57,307 nt of DNA from JAWLCQ01 sp041687095 (GCA_041687095.1 JAWLCQ010000009.1:1-57307); one strand, 5' to 3'; positions 34,521 through 43,119 are shown, counted from the stretch's first letter. A program made the numbers and translations. The notes: generated by a model from the letters alone, not told the origin.

Positions 34521-34655
34521 CCGGCTTTCGGCGAGCGGCGAGAGGCGGACTTCGCTTGCCCTTTTGGCGTGACGCCAAAAGGGCAAGCTGCAATGCAAGG
34601 TCCGCGTTGCTTTCGGCAGCAAATCAAAGCTCTGCCGCCGATCGCCGAAAGCCGA
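34521..34655. repeat. Nested inverted repeat after pyrE
   Basis: A 16-bp perfect palindrome (34555-34570 with 34572-34587, CTTGCCCTTTTGGCGT) lies inside outer arms based on CGGCTTTCGGCGA (about 34522-34538) and its complement (about 34638-34655). It spans the whole spacer between convergent pyrE and the DUF1844 gene, so it may be a two-way terminator or a structured RNA. Confidence 0.65.
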
Positions 34656-34679
34656 CTGCGGATCGCTGTCCGCTGCTCG

Positions 34680-35123
34680 CTACGCCCCCCCCACCCGCTG
34701 GGCCAACTGGACGTAGTGCATCCGCACTTCGTAGAGGGCCTGGTCGAGGGCGCCCTTCTCCTCCTCGGTGAGGTTCCCTCGCGTCTTCTCCTCGAGGACG
34801 GCGAGCGTGTCGATCAGGTGCTTCGCCAGGTCCAGGTCCACCAGGCGGCGGTTCGTGCGCGGGTCCACGTACCCGCCCAGGGACATCAGGGCCTGGGCGG
34901 CGACGGAGTTCACCAGCGTGATGAAGTTCGCGGGCGGAAGTTCCTGCTCCCCGCCCTCCGCCCCCGCCTCTCCGCCGGCGGCGAGGCCCGGACCGGCCGT
35001 CGCCTTCGCGCCCTCGACCTCCTTCGCCAGACGCTCCTTCTCGGCCTGCGCCTGCGCTTTCCAGTCGCTGTCGATGATGATCTTCGGGGCTTCGTCGCCC
35101 TGGGGCTTCTCGTTCTCAGCCAT
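34680..35123 (-). CDS. DUF1844 family protein
   Basis: 147 residues from ATG at 35123, chosen because upstream codons of the open frame belong to the sulfatase gene's other frame. An Ala/Gly/Glu-rich, Lys-rich N-terminal half is followed by the conserved DUF1844 core: NFITLVNSVAAQALMSLGGY, then DLDLAKHLIDTLAVLEEKTRGNLT (first 20 shown by position about 100-123), and EVRMHYVQL at the end. The function of the family is unknown; it is widespread in Planctomycetota, Acidobacteriota and deltaproteobacteria. It starts 86 bases after the sulfatase stop on the same strand and could be co-transcribed with it. Confidence 0.75.
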   Translation of the reverse strand: MAENEKPQGDEAPKIIIDSDWKAQAQAEKERLAKEVEGAKATAGPGLAAGGEAGAEGGEQELPPANFITLVNSVAAQALMSLGGYVDPRTNRRLVDLDLAKHLIDTLAVLEEKTRGNLTEEEKGALDQALYEVRMHYVQLAQRVGGA

Positions 35124-35209
35124 TCTTCGCTCGCTTTCGTAAGGGTCTGGGGATCGGTCCGGCCCAATGCTAGCGGCGGGGGCTCCGGGTTTCCAGTACG
35201 TCCCGCGCG

Positions 35210-36748
35210 TCACGCCCCGGCGATGCGGGGCATGGGCATGGGCGCCGACGCCATCGTCGCCTGCACGAACTCCTGCAGGAGCTGACGCTTCACGTCGCTC
35301 GCGGCCGGGTCGTCCCAGAGGTTGTGCAGCTCGCCCGGGTCCTCCTGCAGGTCGAACAGCTCTCCGAAGTCGAAGCTCCGGTAGACGGTGATCTTGTAGC
35401 GCTGGTTCACGTACGAGCGCATGTGAACCTTCGTGGGCGTGTGGTGGTTCTCGGTGATCGACCACGCCCGCACAGGCTCCCCGCCGGCCCACGCGGGCAT
35501 CTGGTCCACGCCCGTCATGGCCCCGGGGACCTCGCGGCCGGCGGCGCGGAGGAACGTGGGGGCCAGGTCCACGAGGTTCTGGATGGCGTCGCTCACGCGC
35601 CCCGCGGGGACGCGCCCGGGGAAGCGGACGATGTACGGGATCCGCAGCATGTCCTCGTAGTGGTGGATGCACTTGGCGACCAGCCCGTGCTGCCCCAGGA
35701 AGTGCCCGTGGTCCGTGGAGAAGACCACCAGCGTGTTCTCGGCCATGCCCAACTGGTCGAGGCGGTCGAGGATGCGCCCGATCTCGCGGTCCATCAGGGA
35801 GGTCATCCCGTAGTAGACGGCCGTGTCCTTGCGGAGTTCGTCCTCCTGGTGCAGATGGCAGTGGGCCCCGTGGATGTGGGGCTCGTCGAACAGCGAGCGG
35901 AAGTCCGGGTTACGCTGCTGGGAGAGCCGGAAGTGCTCGGGGTTGCGCTCGTGCTCCTCGGGGTGCACGCGGCCGATGGGCATGTCGGAGGGCTCGTACA
36001 TGGACGCCCAGGGCTCGGGGACGATGTACGGCGGGTGGGGATCGTGGAAGCTGGCCCAGCAGAAGAAGGGGCGATCAGCCGCCTGGGCGCGCTCGATTTG
36101 GGTGATGGTGCGATCGGCGGTCCAGACGGAGTAGTGGTACTCCTCGGGCAGGTTCCATGAGCGCCCGCCGGGGGCGGTGTAGGAGCCTCGCTTGTCGGGG
36201 CGGCGGTTGGGGTCGGCGGGCGGGTCCTGGAAGTAGTCCCGCCAGTTCTTCAGGCCCTTCTCCTCCATCCAGAGGGCGTAGTGCTGCCCCGCGTGGGCCT
36301 CGTCGCCGTGCATGCGGGCGGTCTCGACGTGCTCGAACCCATACCAGGGCCCGTGGAAGTTCCGCCAGAAGTCCAGGTCCCGCAGAGTGGGCTGGCACTC
36401 GATGGACTCCATGCCCGGCCGCGAGGCGAGCGGCTGGAAGTGCGCCTTACCGATGAGGCTCGTCGCGTAGCCCTCGTGCTGGAGCAGTTCGCCGACGGTG
36501 GGAACGTTCTCGAAGAGCTTGGTCCCCAGCGACCACGCCCCGTGCTGCGAAGGATACATGCCCGTAATGATGCTCGCGCGGGTGGGCGTGCAGGTGGGGT
36601 TGGGGCAGTAGGCGCGGTCGAACCGTGTGCCCTCGGCGCAGAGGCGATCGAGGGCGGGGGTGCGGATGGCGGGGTTCACGGCGCCCAGGGCGCTGAAGTG
36701 GTGCTGGTCGCTGGTGATGAGAAGGATGTTCGGTTTGTTCGTTGGCAT
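35210..36748 (-). CDS. Formylglycine-dependent sulfatase
   Basis: 512 residues, complete, with no obvious signal peptide (it opens MPTNKPNILLITSDQHHFSA). The active-site signature is C53-T-P-T-R57-A, the Cys type that is converted to formylglycine by an FGE. Metal ligands include D14 and Q15 near the start and the later STDHGHFLGQHG segment. It most resembles the choline-sulfatase or arylsulfatase branch, such as acts on sulfated glycans in planctomycetes. The likely substrate is a sulfate ester of a polysaccharide; this is inferred from lineage and from glycosidases in the window. No FGE gene is seen here. Without a signal peptide it may act in the cytoplasm on imported sugars. Confidence 0.9.
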   Translation of the reverse strand: MPTNKPNILLITSDQHHFSALGAVNPAIRTPALDRLCAEGTRFDRAYCPNPTCTPTRASIITGMYPSQHGAWSLGTKLFENVPTVGELLQHEGYATSLIGKAHFQPLASRPGMESIECQPTLRDLDFWRNFHGPWYGFEHVETARMHGDEAHAGQHYALWMEEKGLKNWRDYFQDPPADPNRRPDKRGSYTAPGGRSWNLPEEYHYSVWTADRTITQIERAQAADRPFFCWASFHDPHPPYIVPEPWASMYEPSDMPIGRVHPEEHERNPEHFRLSQQRNPDFRSLFDEPHIHGAHCHLHQEDELRKDTAVYYGMTSLMDREIGRILDRLDQLGMAENTLVVFSTDHGHFLGQHGLVAKCIHHYEDMLRIPYIVRFPGRVPAGRVSDAIQNLVDLAPTFLRAAGREVPGAMTGVDQMPAWAGGEPVRAWSITENHHTPTKVHMRSYVNQRYKITVYRSFDFGELFDLQEDPGELHNLWDDPAASDVKRQLLQEFVQATMASAPMPMPRIAGA

Positions 36749-36886
36749 GTCGTCTTCCTCCGGGGTTTCAACGGAAGGTGGGGAGGATAGCGGAGCGTGG
36801 GGACGAGGTCCAGAGGGAGCGCAACCGAACGCCTCCGGACTGCGCCCGGAGAATGAACTGAAGCACCACGAAGCCGCGATGGTGTT

Positions 36887-36918
36887 CCGCCCCCCCCCGA
36901 CGCAGTCGGGGGGGGGCG
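36887..36918. repeat. Poly-C/poly-G hairpin after pyrG
   Basis: CCG plus nine C, then GACGCAGTC, then eight G plus CGG, giving a very strong stem with loop GCA. It lies 18 bases beyond the pyrG stop on the minus strand and could terminate it, though no T-run follows. The homopolymer runs are prone to slippage. Confidence 0.7.
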
Positions 36919-36935
36919 GAGCGGGGGCGTTTGGG

Positions 36936-38675
36936 CTATACCGACTGCTTCGCCGTGCGCTTCGCCCTTCGCTCCAGCGCCGCCTGGACCAGACCGACGA
37001 ACAGGGGCTGGGGGTGCAGCGGGCGGGAGGTCAGGCAGGGGTGGGCCTGCGTGCCCACGAAGTACGGATGCACCGAGCGGGGCAGCTCGAGGATCTGCAT
37101 GATCGGCTGGCGGGGATGGCGGCCGGAGAAGACCAGCCCGCCGGCCTCCAGGCGTTCGATGTAGCGGGGGTCGACCTCGTAGCGGTGGCGGAAGCGCAGG
37201 CGGACGTGCTCGGAAGCGAACAGCTCGTGCGCGAGCGTTCCGGGCGTGATCTGCACATCCTGCCCGCCGAGGCGCATGTTCCCGCCCAACCCCTCGATCT
37301 TCTTCTGCTCGGGCAGGATGTCGACGACGGGCTCGCAGTCCTCGTTGAACTCGGTGGACCCGGCGTTGGCGATCCCGCAGACGTTGCGGGCGTACTCGAT
37401 GACGGCCATCTGGAACCCCAGGCAGATGCCCAGGTACGGCAGGCCGTTCTCGCGGGCGTAGCGGACGCAGGCGATCTTGCCCTCGGTCCCGCGCGATCCG
37501 AACCCGCCCGGGACGATGACGGCGTCGAGGTCCGCGAGTTTCTCGGCGGCTCCCCCGCCGTCGATGTCGGTGGTGTCGACCCACTGGATGTCGACGTCGG
37601 CGTTGTTGGAGACCCCGGCGTGTTCGAGGGCCTTGGCGATGGAGGCGTAGGCGTCGCGGAGGGCGGTATACTTGCCGGTGATCCCGATGGAGACCTTCTT
37701 CTGCCCCTGCCCGATGCGGGAGGCGAAGCGTTCCCACTGGAGGGCGGCCCGCGCGTCGGCGGCGGAGTTCACCCGCCCCCCGAGGTTCAGGAGCTGCACG
37801 ACCTCGCTGTCGAGCCCCTCCTCCCGCATGATCTGCGGGAGCAGGTAGATGCTCGGCAGGTCGTGCATGGAGAACACGCGGCGGACGGGGACGTTGGTGT
37901 AGACGGAGATCTTCTGCCGCACCTTCTCCGTCACGGGCTCCTCGGCGCGGACGGCGATGATGTCGGGCATGATGCCCAGTTCCATCAGCCGCTTGATTCC
38001 GAGTTGGGCGGCCTTGGACTTCTGCTCCCCCAGCGCCGGGGGCGCCAGGACGTACGTCAGGGCGACGAAGACCACCGACCCCTCGCCCTCCTCGTAGGAG
38101 AGTTCGCGAAGGGCCTCGATGTAGTAGGCGTTCTCGAAGTCGCCCACCGTGCCCCCGACCTCGACGAAGATGACGTCGGCCTTGGACTTGGCGGCGAGTT
38201 GGCGGAGGCGGAGCTTCACCTCGCCCGTGACGTGGGGGATCATCTGCACGTCGCGTCCGAGGTAGTCGCCCGCGCGCTCCTTGTTGAGCACGGAGGTGAA
38301 GATCTGCCCGCTGGTGGCGAAGTTGTCGCCGGAGAGGTTCTGGTCGAGCATCCGCTCGTAGGTGCCCAGATCCATGTCCGTCTCCATCCCGTCGTCGAGG
38401 ACAAACACCTCCCCGTGCCGGATCGGGTTGAGCGTCCCGGCGTCGACGTTGAGGTAACCCTCGAGCTTGATGGGGGCGACACGGAGGCCCTTGTCCTTCA
38501 CCAGCTTGGCGAGGGAGCTGGAGAAGATGCCCTTGCCCAGGCCGCTGATGACGGTCCCCAGGACGACCACGTACTTTACCTCGCCCAGACGGTAGCCCTC
38601 GGGCAGAGGCGTGTAGAACTCGGTTTCGTCGGTGCGATGGCTCACCGAGCGCAGAAGATCAGATGCGTCACTCAT
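36936..38675 (-). CDS. pyrG: CTP synthase with an altered glutaminase triad
   Basis: 579 residues from ATG at 38675. A 30-residue N-terminal extension precedes the synthase domain (KYVVVLGTVISGLGKGI) with FVLDDGMETDMDLG and VEVGGTVGDFEN. The glutamine amidotransferase domain has the nucleophile C418 in PYLGICLGFQ and the His in GTQAHPCLTSRP (H545). At the next triad position, normally Glu (HPE), this protein has Cys547. It makes CTP from UTP, ATP and glutamine or ammonia. The substitution may weaken glutamine use. The loop KLEGYLNVDAG also departs from the usual IDPYLNVD. The frame upstream of 38675 lacks homology. Confidence 0.92.
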   Translation of the reverse strand: MSDASDLLRSVSHRTDETEFYTPLPEGYRLGEVKYVVVLGTVISGLGKGIFSSSLAKLVKDKGLRVAPIKLEGYLNVDAGTLNPIRHGEVFVLDDGMETDMDLGTYERMLDQNLSGDNFATSGQIFTSVLNKERAGDYLGRDVQMIPHVTGEVKLRLRQLAAKSKADVIFVEVGGTVGDFENAYYIEALRELSYEEGEGSVVFVALTYVLAPPALGEQKSKAAQLGIKRLMELGIMPDIIAVRAEEPVTEKVRQKISVYTNVPVRRVFSMHDLPSIYLLPQIMREEGLDSEVVQLLNLGGRVNSAADARAALQWERFASRIGQGQKKVSIGITGKYTALRDAYASIAKALEHAGVSNNADVDIQWVDTTDIDGGGAAEKLADLDAVIVPGGFGSRGTEGKIACVRYARENGLPYLGICLGFQMAVIEYARNVCGIANAGSTEFNEDCEPVVDILPEQKKIEGLGGNMRLGGQDVQITPGTLAHELFASEHVRLRFRHRYEVDPRYIERLEAGGLVFSGRHPRQPIMQILELPRSVHPYFVGTQAHPCLTSRPLHPQPLFVGLVQAALERRAKRTAKQSV

Positions 38676-38786
38676 GGGCGCGTACTGTAGCGCGCGGACG
38701 CCGGAAAGGCAACCCTGCGATGGTCCGTGGGCCCAGAAAACTGGTCGCCGCTCCCCGGGCCCCAGGGGGAGGGAGGCAGAGACGCG

Positions 38787-38820
38787 CAAAAGAACGCCGC
38801 CCCCGGATGCGGGGGCGGCG
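38787..38820 (-). terminator. Intrinsic terminator of the cold-shock gene
   Basis: Perfect 11-bp stem (38795-38805 and 38810-38820, CGCCGCCCCCG type), loop of four. On the minus strand it is followed by TTCTTTTG. It is 29 bases after the stop of the cold-shock gene. Confidence 0.85.
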
Positions 38821-38849
38821 TGGGCGTTTCTTGGGGTACGGCGTGGGGA

Positions 38850-39050
38850 TCAGCCGCGGCGGACGTTGGCGGCCTTGGGGCCCTTCGCCCCGTCGGTGAC
38901 GTCGAAGTTCACGGCCTCGCCCTCGTCGAGGGTCTTGAAGCCTTCGCCCTGGATGTCGCTATGGTGGACGAACACATCCGTCCCGTCATCGGAGGTGATG
39001 AACCCGTAGCCCTTGGTGTTGTTGAACCATTTGACCCGACCGGTAGCCAT
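38850..39050 (-). CDS. Cold-shock domain protein (CspA family)
   Basis: 66 residues, normal for the family. RNP1 is KGYGFI, RNP2 is VFVHHSDI, and the start is the usual MATGRVKWFNNTKGYGFI. It binds single-stranded RNA and DNA and acts as an RNA chaperone. AAGGAG lies eight bases before the ATG. A promoter about 210 bases upstream and a strong terminator directly after give a monocistronic mRNA with a long leader, like the cold-induced csp genes of enterobacteria. Which csp paralogue it is cannot be told from sequence alone. Confidence 0.95.
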   Translation of the reverse strand: MATGRVKWFNNTKGYGFITSDDGTDVFVHHSDIQGEGFKTLDEGEAVNFDVTDGAKGPKAANVRRG

Positions 39051-39510
39051 GATGCGGCTCCTTGTGACCAACGGCAGGATGAGAGTTTGCTGATACGCGG
39101 CAGGTGAAAACAACCGCTCGGAAAGCCCCATTTTCGAGATGAATGCTCTTCAAGATTTGACACTGCCTAAGGTGAATCTCGCAAACCGGCCCGGCTGCCA
39201 CCCGGACCTCGGCGACGGAGTCGAGAACGCTCTCTTTACGCTCTCCGCCACCCTAAGATCACCTCGGATTCTCCCCCAGACTCACCAAACCGTCAAGCAT
39301 GTTTTGTGGATTCACATTACTCCGGTACTTACGAGTTTTGCTACTTCTGTAACCGTTCGCGGGGCGCCATCCTCCAGCGGCGTTGTTTGACGCTTGAGGG
39401 TGCTGCGGCGTGGCGGGCCCACCCTCCCCACACCGCAGACAGCATGCGGCTTGCGGGTGGCGTCCCGTTGGGCGATTGAGGACAGACCGGGGACTGGGCG
39501 AGATGACCTG
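39051..39510. other. Spacer: cold-shock gene leader and a palindromic half element
   Basis: 460 bases with no gene. 39051-39260 would be the untranslated leader of the cold-shock mRNA. 39268-39296 is its promoter. 39349-39400 carries a half copy of the element at 3819-3941 (GTAACCGTTC at 39349-39358 and a CCTCCAGCG..CGCTTGAGG stem). The rest to 39510 shows nothing. Confidence 0.6.
39268..39296 (-). promoter_or_regulatory. Promoter of the cold-shock gene
   Basis: On the minus strand, TTGACG (39296-39291), a 17-base spacer and GAGAAT (39273-39268). The start would be near 39261, leaving a leader of about 210 bases. Confidence 0.5.
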
Positions 39511-41478
39511 CTACGCCGGACCGAAGACGTGCAGCGTCCGCTCCAGCGCCAGGCCCAGGTAGTCGGTCTCTGCCCTCCCCAGGCGGACGGGGCGCGAGCC
39601 GATCCCCCGCCTTGGCCGCGAGCCGCACAGCTCCTGCAGGATCGTCAGCTCCTTCACGCGCCGCCCATACCCGTCGTGGAAGCCCTGCACCCCCACGCTG
39701 GTGTTGGTCCACAGCAACTGCGGGCGCACGGAACCCCAGGTGACGGGGCAGGAGCCCTGGCCCACGTAGTCGGGCTGGATCGTCCACAGCCGCTCGCCCC
39801 GCCCCGTGAAGAGCGTGAGCGTGCCCATGTTCCCCCACCGCGTCGCTGCCACCACCTGCCTGCCCGGAATGTCGTCGCGGAGTTTGCCCACGAACCGCCC
39901 CTGCGCGTGCCCGATCCGGTGCGCCGCCCGCGTCCGTCCCGTTCGCGCATCCACCACGTAGCAGCCCGACGACCCGCCCAGCAGAAAGGCGACGGGGTCG
40001 CTGGCGTCGTCGTCCGCGAGGTCCCCGACGGCGACGGCGTCGTAGTGCTGGGCGTGCGGGATGGCGAGTTCCTCCTCCGCGAGGTCGTGCGTCCAGAGCA
40101 CCTGGCCCGACGCGTCGAGCAGGATCCCCCCCGCCAGCAGCTCGTCCCGCCCGTCGCGATTCACGTCGGCGAACGCGACCGCGTAGTGGTGCCCGTACCA
40201 CGCGGTGTCGATCGTGTGGTCCCACAGGAGGTTGAGTTCGCGGTCGAACGCCCACAGGTGGATCCCCCCGCCCCCGCGGTCCTTCCGCCACTCGCGGAGG
40301 ACGATGTCGAACGCCCCGCCCCCGCGCAGGTTCCCCGTCCCATCCGACCAGTCGAGGTGCCGCAGCATCGCCTCGTCGATCGGGACGTCGATCCGCTTGC
40401 GGGCGAGGACTTGGCCGGTGCGCCCCGACAGGACGAGCATCTCGTCCTGGACGGCCATGCGGTAGGCGCCCCCGACGACGTTGACCGCCTCCTCGCCCCG
40501 CCGCTCGCCCGCGAGAACGTAGAGCAGGCGGCCCTCGTCGCACACGCCGGTGGAGGGCTCGACCATCGACGGACGGTCGATGGGCGTCTCCCAGAGGACC
40601 TGCCCCTCGGGGGTCAGGGCGCGGAGGCCGGTCGGTGTGGGGACGAGCAGGTCGAAGCGGCCCTCCTCCGCAAAATCGCAGAATGTGGGGCTCCCGCCCA
40701 GCGCGTCGAGGTCGTAGGTGCGGATGAGGACGGGGTCGGGGATGTCCGCACCGAGGCGGCGGATGGAGTTCTGACGGACGAGGGCGCGGGCGTCGTCGCG
40801 ATCCTTCTGGGCGGGCGTCTGCAGGATGCGGACGGAGGCGACGTTGGCGGCCCCGTGCAGGCGGATCCCCGCCTTGCCGGAATGGAACGTCGTGTCCGTG
40901 GCGAAGAGGTCCACACCGAGCTGCTCGCACGTCGCGCGGATCCCGTCCCCGTCGAGTTGGACCTCGAGCGTGAGGTAGGCGCCCTCGGGGACCTCGACGG
41001 GCTGCTCGGCGAGGGGGAGCCACTCGTCGTCGCGGCGGCGGAGCAGGACGGCGCGCCGCCGGCCCTCGATGGCGAATTGGTAGTACGAGCGGGACGTCTG
41101 CCAGCGGAAGACCACGCCCGCCAGGGCCTCCCCGACCCCGTGGCGATCGGCATTGTTGTTGGCGTGGGCGGCGAGGGGGCGGACCTCGGCGACGATGCGC
41201 CCGTCGCGGAGGTCCAGCGCATCGGCGACGAGGGCCCGCTCGATCGTCCCGTGCGGATCGGAGAGAAGGGCCAGCACCTGCCGCCCGTCGTCCTTCTCCA
41301 CGCTGAAGCACGACGGCAGCCGCCACCCGCCCCACGGCGCCAGCGGCGTGGCCCAGCCCGTGAAGCAGCGGCGGTCGGTGTCGGTGGGCTCGCTCTGCGG
41401 GTCCAGCACGGGCCCCAGCGTTGCGGCGGTGAGGTCGATGGCGGCGATAATCTGCTCGCGTTCGGTGAGGTGCGGCAT
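39511..41478 (-). CDS. Concanavalin-like plus FG-GAP/propeller protein, no signal peptide
   Basis: 655 residues from ATG at 41478 (AAAGGA upstream); the longer frame reads through an intergenic repeat island and is rejected. Residues 1-240 look like a concanavalin-like beta sandwich (CFTGWATPLAPWGGW, VFRWQTSRSYYQFAIEGRR). The rest is a repeat-type propeller with FG-GAP or PQQ-like blades, for example VAFADVNRDGRDELLAGGIL and VAVGDLADDDASDPVAFLLG. This pattern occurs in rhamnogalacturonan-lyase-like and sugar-binding proteins, usually exported. No signal peptide is visible, which is odd; the N-terminus (MPHLTEREQIIAAIDLTAA) is amphipathic. Exact function unknown. Confidence 0.7.
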   Translation of the reverse strand: MPHLTEREQIIAAIDLTAATLGPVLDPQSEPTDTDRRCFTGWATPLAPWGGWRLPSCFSVEKDDGRQVLALLSDPHGTIERALVADALDLRDGRIVAEVRPLAAHANNNADRHGVGEALAGVVFRWQTSRSYYQFAIEGRRRAVLLRRRDDEWLPLAEQPVEVPEGAYLTLEVQLDGDGIRATCEQLGVDLFATDTTFHSGKAGIRLHGAANVASVRILQTPAQKDRDDARALVRQNSIRRLGADIPDPVLIRTYDLDALGGSPTFCDFAEEGRFDLLVPTPTGLRALTPEGQVLWETPIDRPSMVEPSTGVCDEGRLLYVLAGERRGEEAVNVVGGAYRMAVQDEMLVLSGRTGQVLARKRIDVPIDEAMLRHLDWSDGTGNLRGGGAFDIVLREWRKDRGGGGIHLWAFDRELNLLWDHTIDTAWYGHHYAVAFADVNRDGRDELLAGGILLDASGQVLWTHDLAEEELAIPHAQHYDAVAVGDLADDDASDPVAFLLGGSSGCYVVDARTGRTRAAHRIGHAQGRFVGKLRDDIPGRQVVAATRWGNMGTLTLFTGRGERLWTIQPDYVGQGSCPVTWGSVRPQLLWTNTSVGVQGFHDGYGRRVKELTILQELCGSRPRRGIGSRPVRLGRAETDYLGLALERTLHVFGPA

Positions 41479-41859
41479 GATATAGTCCTTTGTGAAGGCG
41501 ATGGGTACGATGGGGCGGAGTGTAGGTTCCGCGCGAACCGATGTCCAGACAGGGGAGCGGGAATTGCGCATTGCGGATTGCGGATTGCGGACTCTTGCGA
41601 ACCGGAGCGATGAGCGCCCACGACGACGCGCGGAGCTTCCGGGGTCTGTCTGCGCAATTCGACAGACGCCCAATGGCAAGCCGCTTCCGACCCGCTCTGC
41701 GACGCTGAGATACACCCGCCATCCGGGAGTTCTCTTCTCACGCATCGCATTCCGCGAGGTTCCCCCTTCGCGATCGATCCTGACGCGCAACAATCCGCAA
41801 TCCGCAATCCACAATCCGCAATCGCCCGCCCTCGCCAACCACCCCTGGAGCACAGACCC
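41479..41859. other. Divergent spacer filled by a repeat island
   Basis: 381 bases between the divergent propeller gene and UroD-like gene. Most of it is the inverted heptamer island at 41561-41825. Promoters for both genes must lie here but no clear boxes stand out. Confidence 0.6.
41561..41825. repeat. Inverted pair of GGATTGC heptamer arrays
   Basis: Left array 41561-41594 has four to five tandem GGATTGC-type heptamers. The right array 41786-41825 has five in the complementary sense (GCAATCC). The 191-base core between them codes for nothing. The layout is like that of 30670-30898 and 42996-43104 although the unit sequence differs. Confidence 0.85.
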
Positions 41860-42993
41860 ATGACGCCCCGTGAACGCCTGCTCACCGTCCTGCGCGGGGA
41901 GATCCCCGACTGTGTGCCGTGCGATCCCGACATCTCCAACATGGTCCCCTCCCGCCTCACCGGCAAGCCCTTCTGGGACATCTACGCCTTCCAGGATCCC
42001 CCGCTCTGGAAGGCCCACATCGACGCCTGCAAGTTCTTCGATATCGACGGGGGCTTTGAACTCTACGACTGGGGCCTGCGCGACCCAGTCACAAACTGGC
42101 GGCCGAACGTGGAGGAGCGCGTCGTCCTCCGCCGCCCCGACGGGTCCTTCGCCACGCAGATGTTTGACCTCGACCGGGGGACGTGGGCGAGAACGATCGT
42201 CTACTACACCGCCGACAACCCCACCGCCGGCACCGGCACCCCCGACAAGCTCGGGCTGCCGCCCACCCCCACCGACTGGGAACCTCTCACGGGCGTGAAG
42301 CAGTGGCCCGACGGTCTGGAGCGTTGGAAGCTCGCACGTGAGATGATGGGCGAGCAGGGCATCGTGGGCCTGCATTCGGGCGTCAGCACCTGCCAGCTCA
42401 ACTCGCCCGAGGACATCTACTCGTACTACGACGACCCGCGCCCGTGGCGGGAGCGGCGGGAGGCGTCGATGGACTGGATGGAGAAGCGGATGGCGATCAT
42501 CGCCCGGATGGACCCGCGCCCGGACTTCCTGCTGTGCGGGGGCAGCGGGTCGCTGGTATTCCAGACGCCCGAGATCTTCCGCGACCTCGCCCTCCCGCTG
42601 CTCAAACGCGTCACCGAACTCGCCGCCAACCTGAACATCCCCACGCACGTGCACTCCTGCGGGCCCCAGACGGAACTCGTCCGCATGGCGGCCGAGGAAA
42701 CGCAACTCACCATCATCGACCCCCTGGAGGTGCCGCCCATGGGCGACTGCGACCTGGCGGACCTCAAGAAGCGCTACGGGGACCGCATCGTTCTCAAGGG
42801 CAACCTGCACACGACGAAGGTGATGCTCCACGGGAGCGTCGACGATGTCGTCGCCGCCTCCCGCGCCGCCATCGACGCCGCCGCCGCCGGCGGACGATTC
42901 ATCCTCTCCACGGGCGACCAGTGCGGCCGCGATACCCCCGACGAAAACCTCCGCGCAATGGTGGAGACGGCGAGGACGTACGGGAGATACTGA
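41860..42993 (+). CDS. UroD-like corrinoid/zinc methyltransferase
   Basis: 377 residues. It belongs to the uroporphyrinogen decarboxylase fold but lacks the RQAGRY signature of true HemE. It keeps the zinc-ligand set of the MtaA/MtbA-type methyltransferases: H265-S-C267 in HVHSCGPQTEL and C355 in GDQCGRDTP. Such enzymes move methyl groups between a corrinoid protein and a thiol or other acceptor. The start MTPRERLLTVLRGE is typical of this branch; GGAG lies about ten bases upstream. No corrinoid-binding protein is nearby, but a pterin-binding methyltransferase is encoded 0.9 kb away on the other strand. Substrate unknown; methoxylated compounds are one guess. Confidence 0.78.
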   Translation: MTPRERLLTVLRGEIPDCVPCDPDISNMVPSRLTGKPFWDIYAFQDPPLWKAHIDACKFFDIDGGFELYDWGLRDPVTNWRPNVEERVVLRRPDGSFATQMFDLDRGTWARTIVYYTADNPTAGTGTPDKLGLPPTPTDWEPLTGVKQWPDGLERWKLAREMMGEQGIVGLHSGVSTCQLNSPEDIYSYYDDPRPWRERREASMDWMEKRMAIIARMDPRPDFLLCGGSGSLVFQTPEIFRDLALPLLKRVTELAANLNIPTHVHSCGPQTELVRMAAEETQLTIIDPLEVPPMGDCDLADLKKRYGDRIVLKGNLHTTKVMLHGSVDDVVAASRAAIDAAAAGGRFILSTGDQCGRDTPDENLRAMVETARTYGRY

Positions 42994-42995
42994 TT

Positions 42996-43104
42996 CTCAA
43001 TTTTCAATTTCCAATTGCGAATTTCCAATTGGGCTGTCCCCCCGAAGGTTCCGTGCAGGGGCGGCGCATCCGCCAATTGGAAATTGGCAATTGGAAATGG
43101 AAAG
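42996..43104. repeat. Inverted AATTTCCAATTGC array between convergent genes
   Basis: The left arm (42999-43031) and right arm (43072-43104) match at 29 of 33 positions in inverted sense, built from AATTTCCAATTG-type units. The core is about 40 bases. It sits exactly between the convergent UroD-like and YggS genes and is AT-rich, unlike its surroundings. It could end both transcripts. Confidence 0.85.
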
Positions 43105-43119
43105 TCGGCAGGCGTTCGG

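Noticed and set aside
34680..35672. Long 330-codon version of the DUF1844 gene
   Set aside because: The upstream part is the sulfatase gene read in another frame; homology starts at the ATG at 35123.
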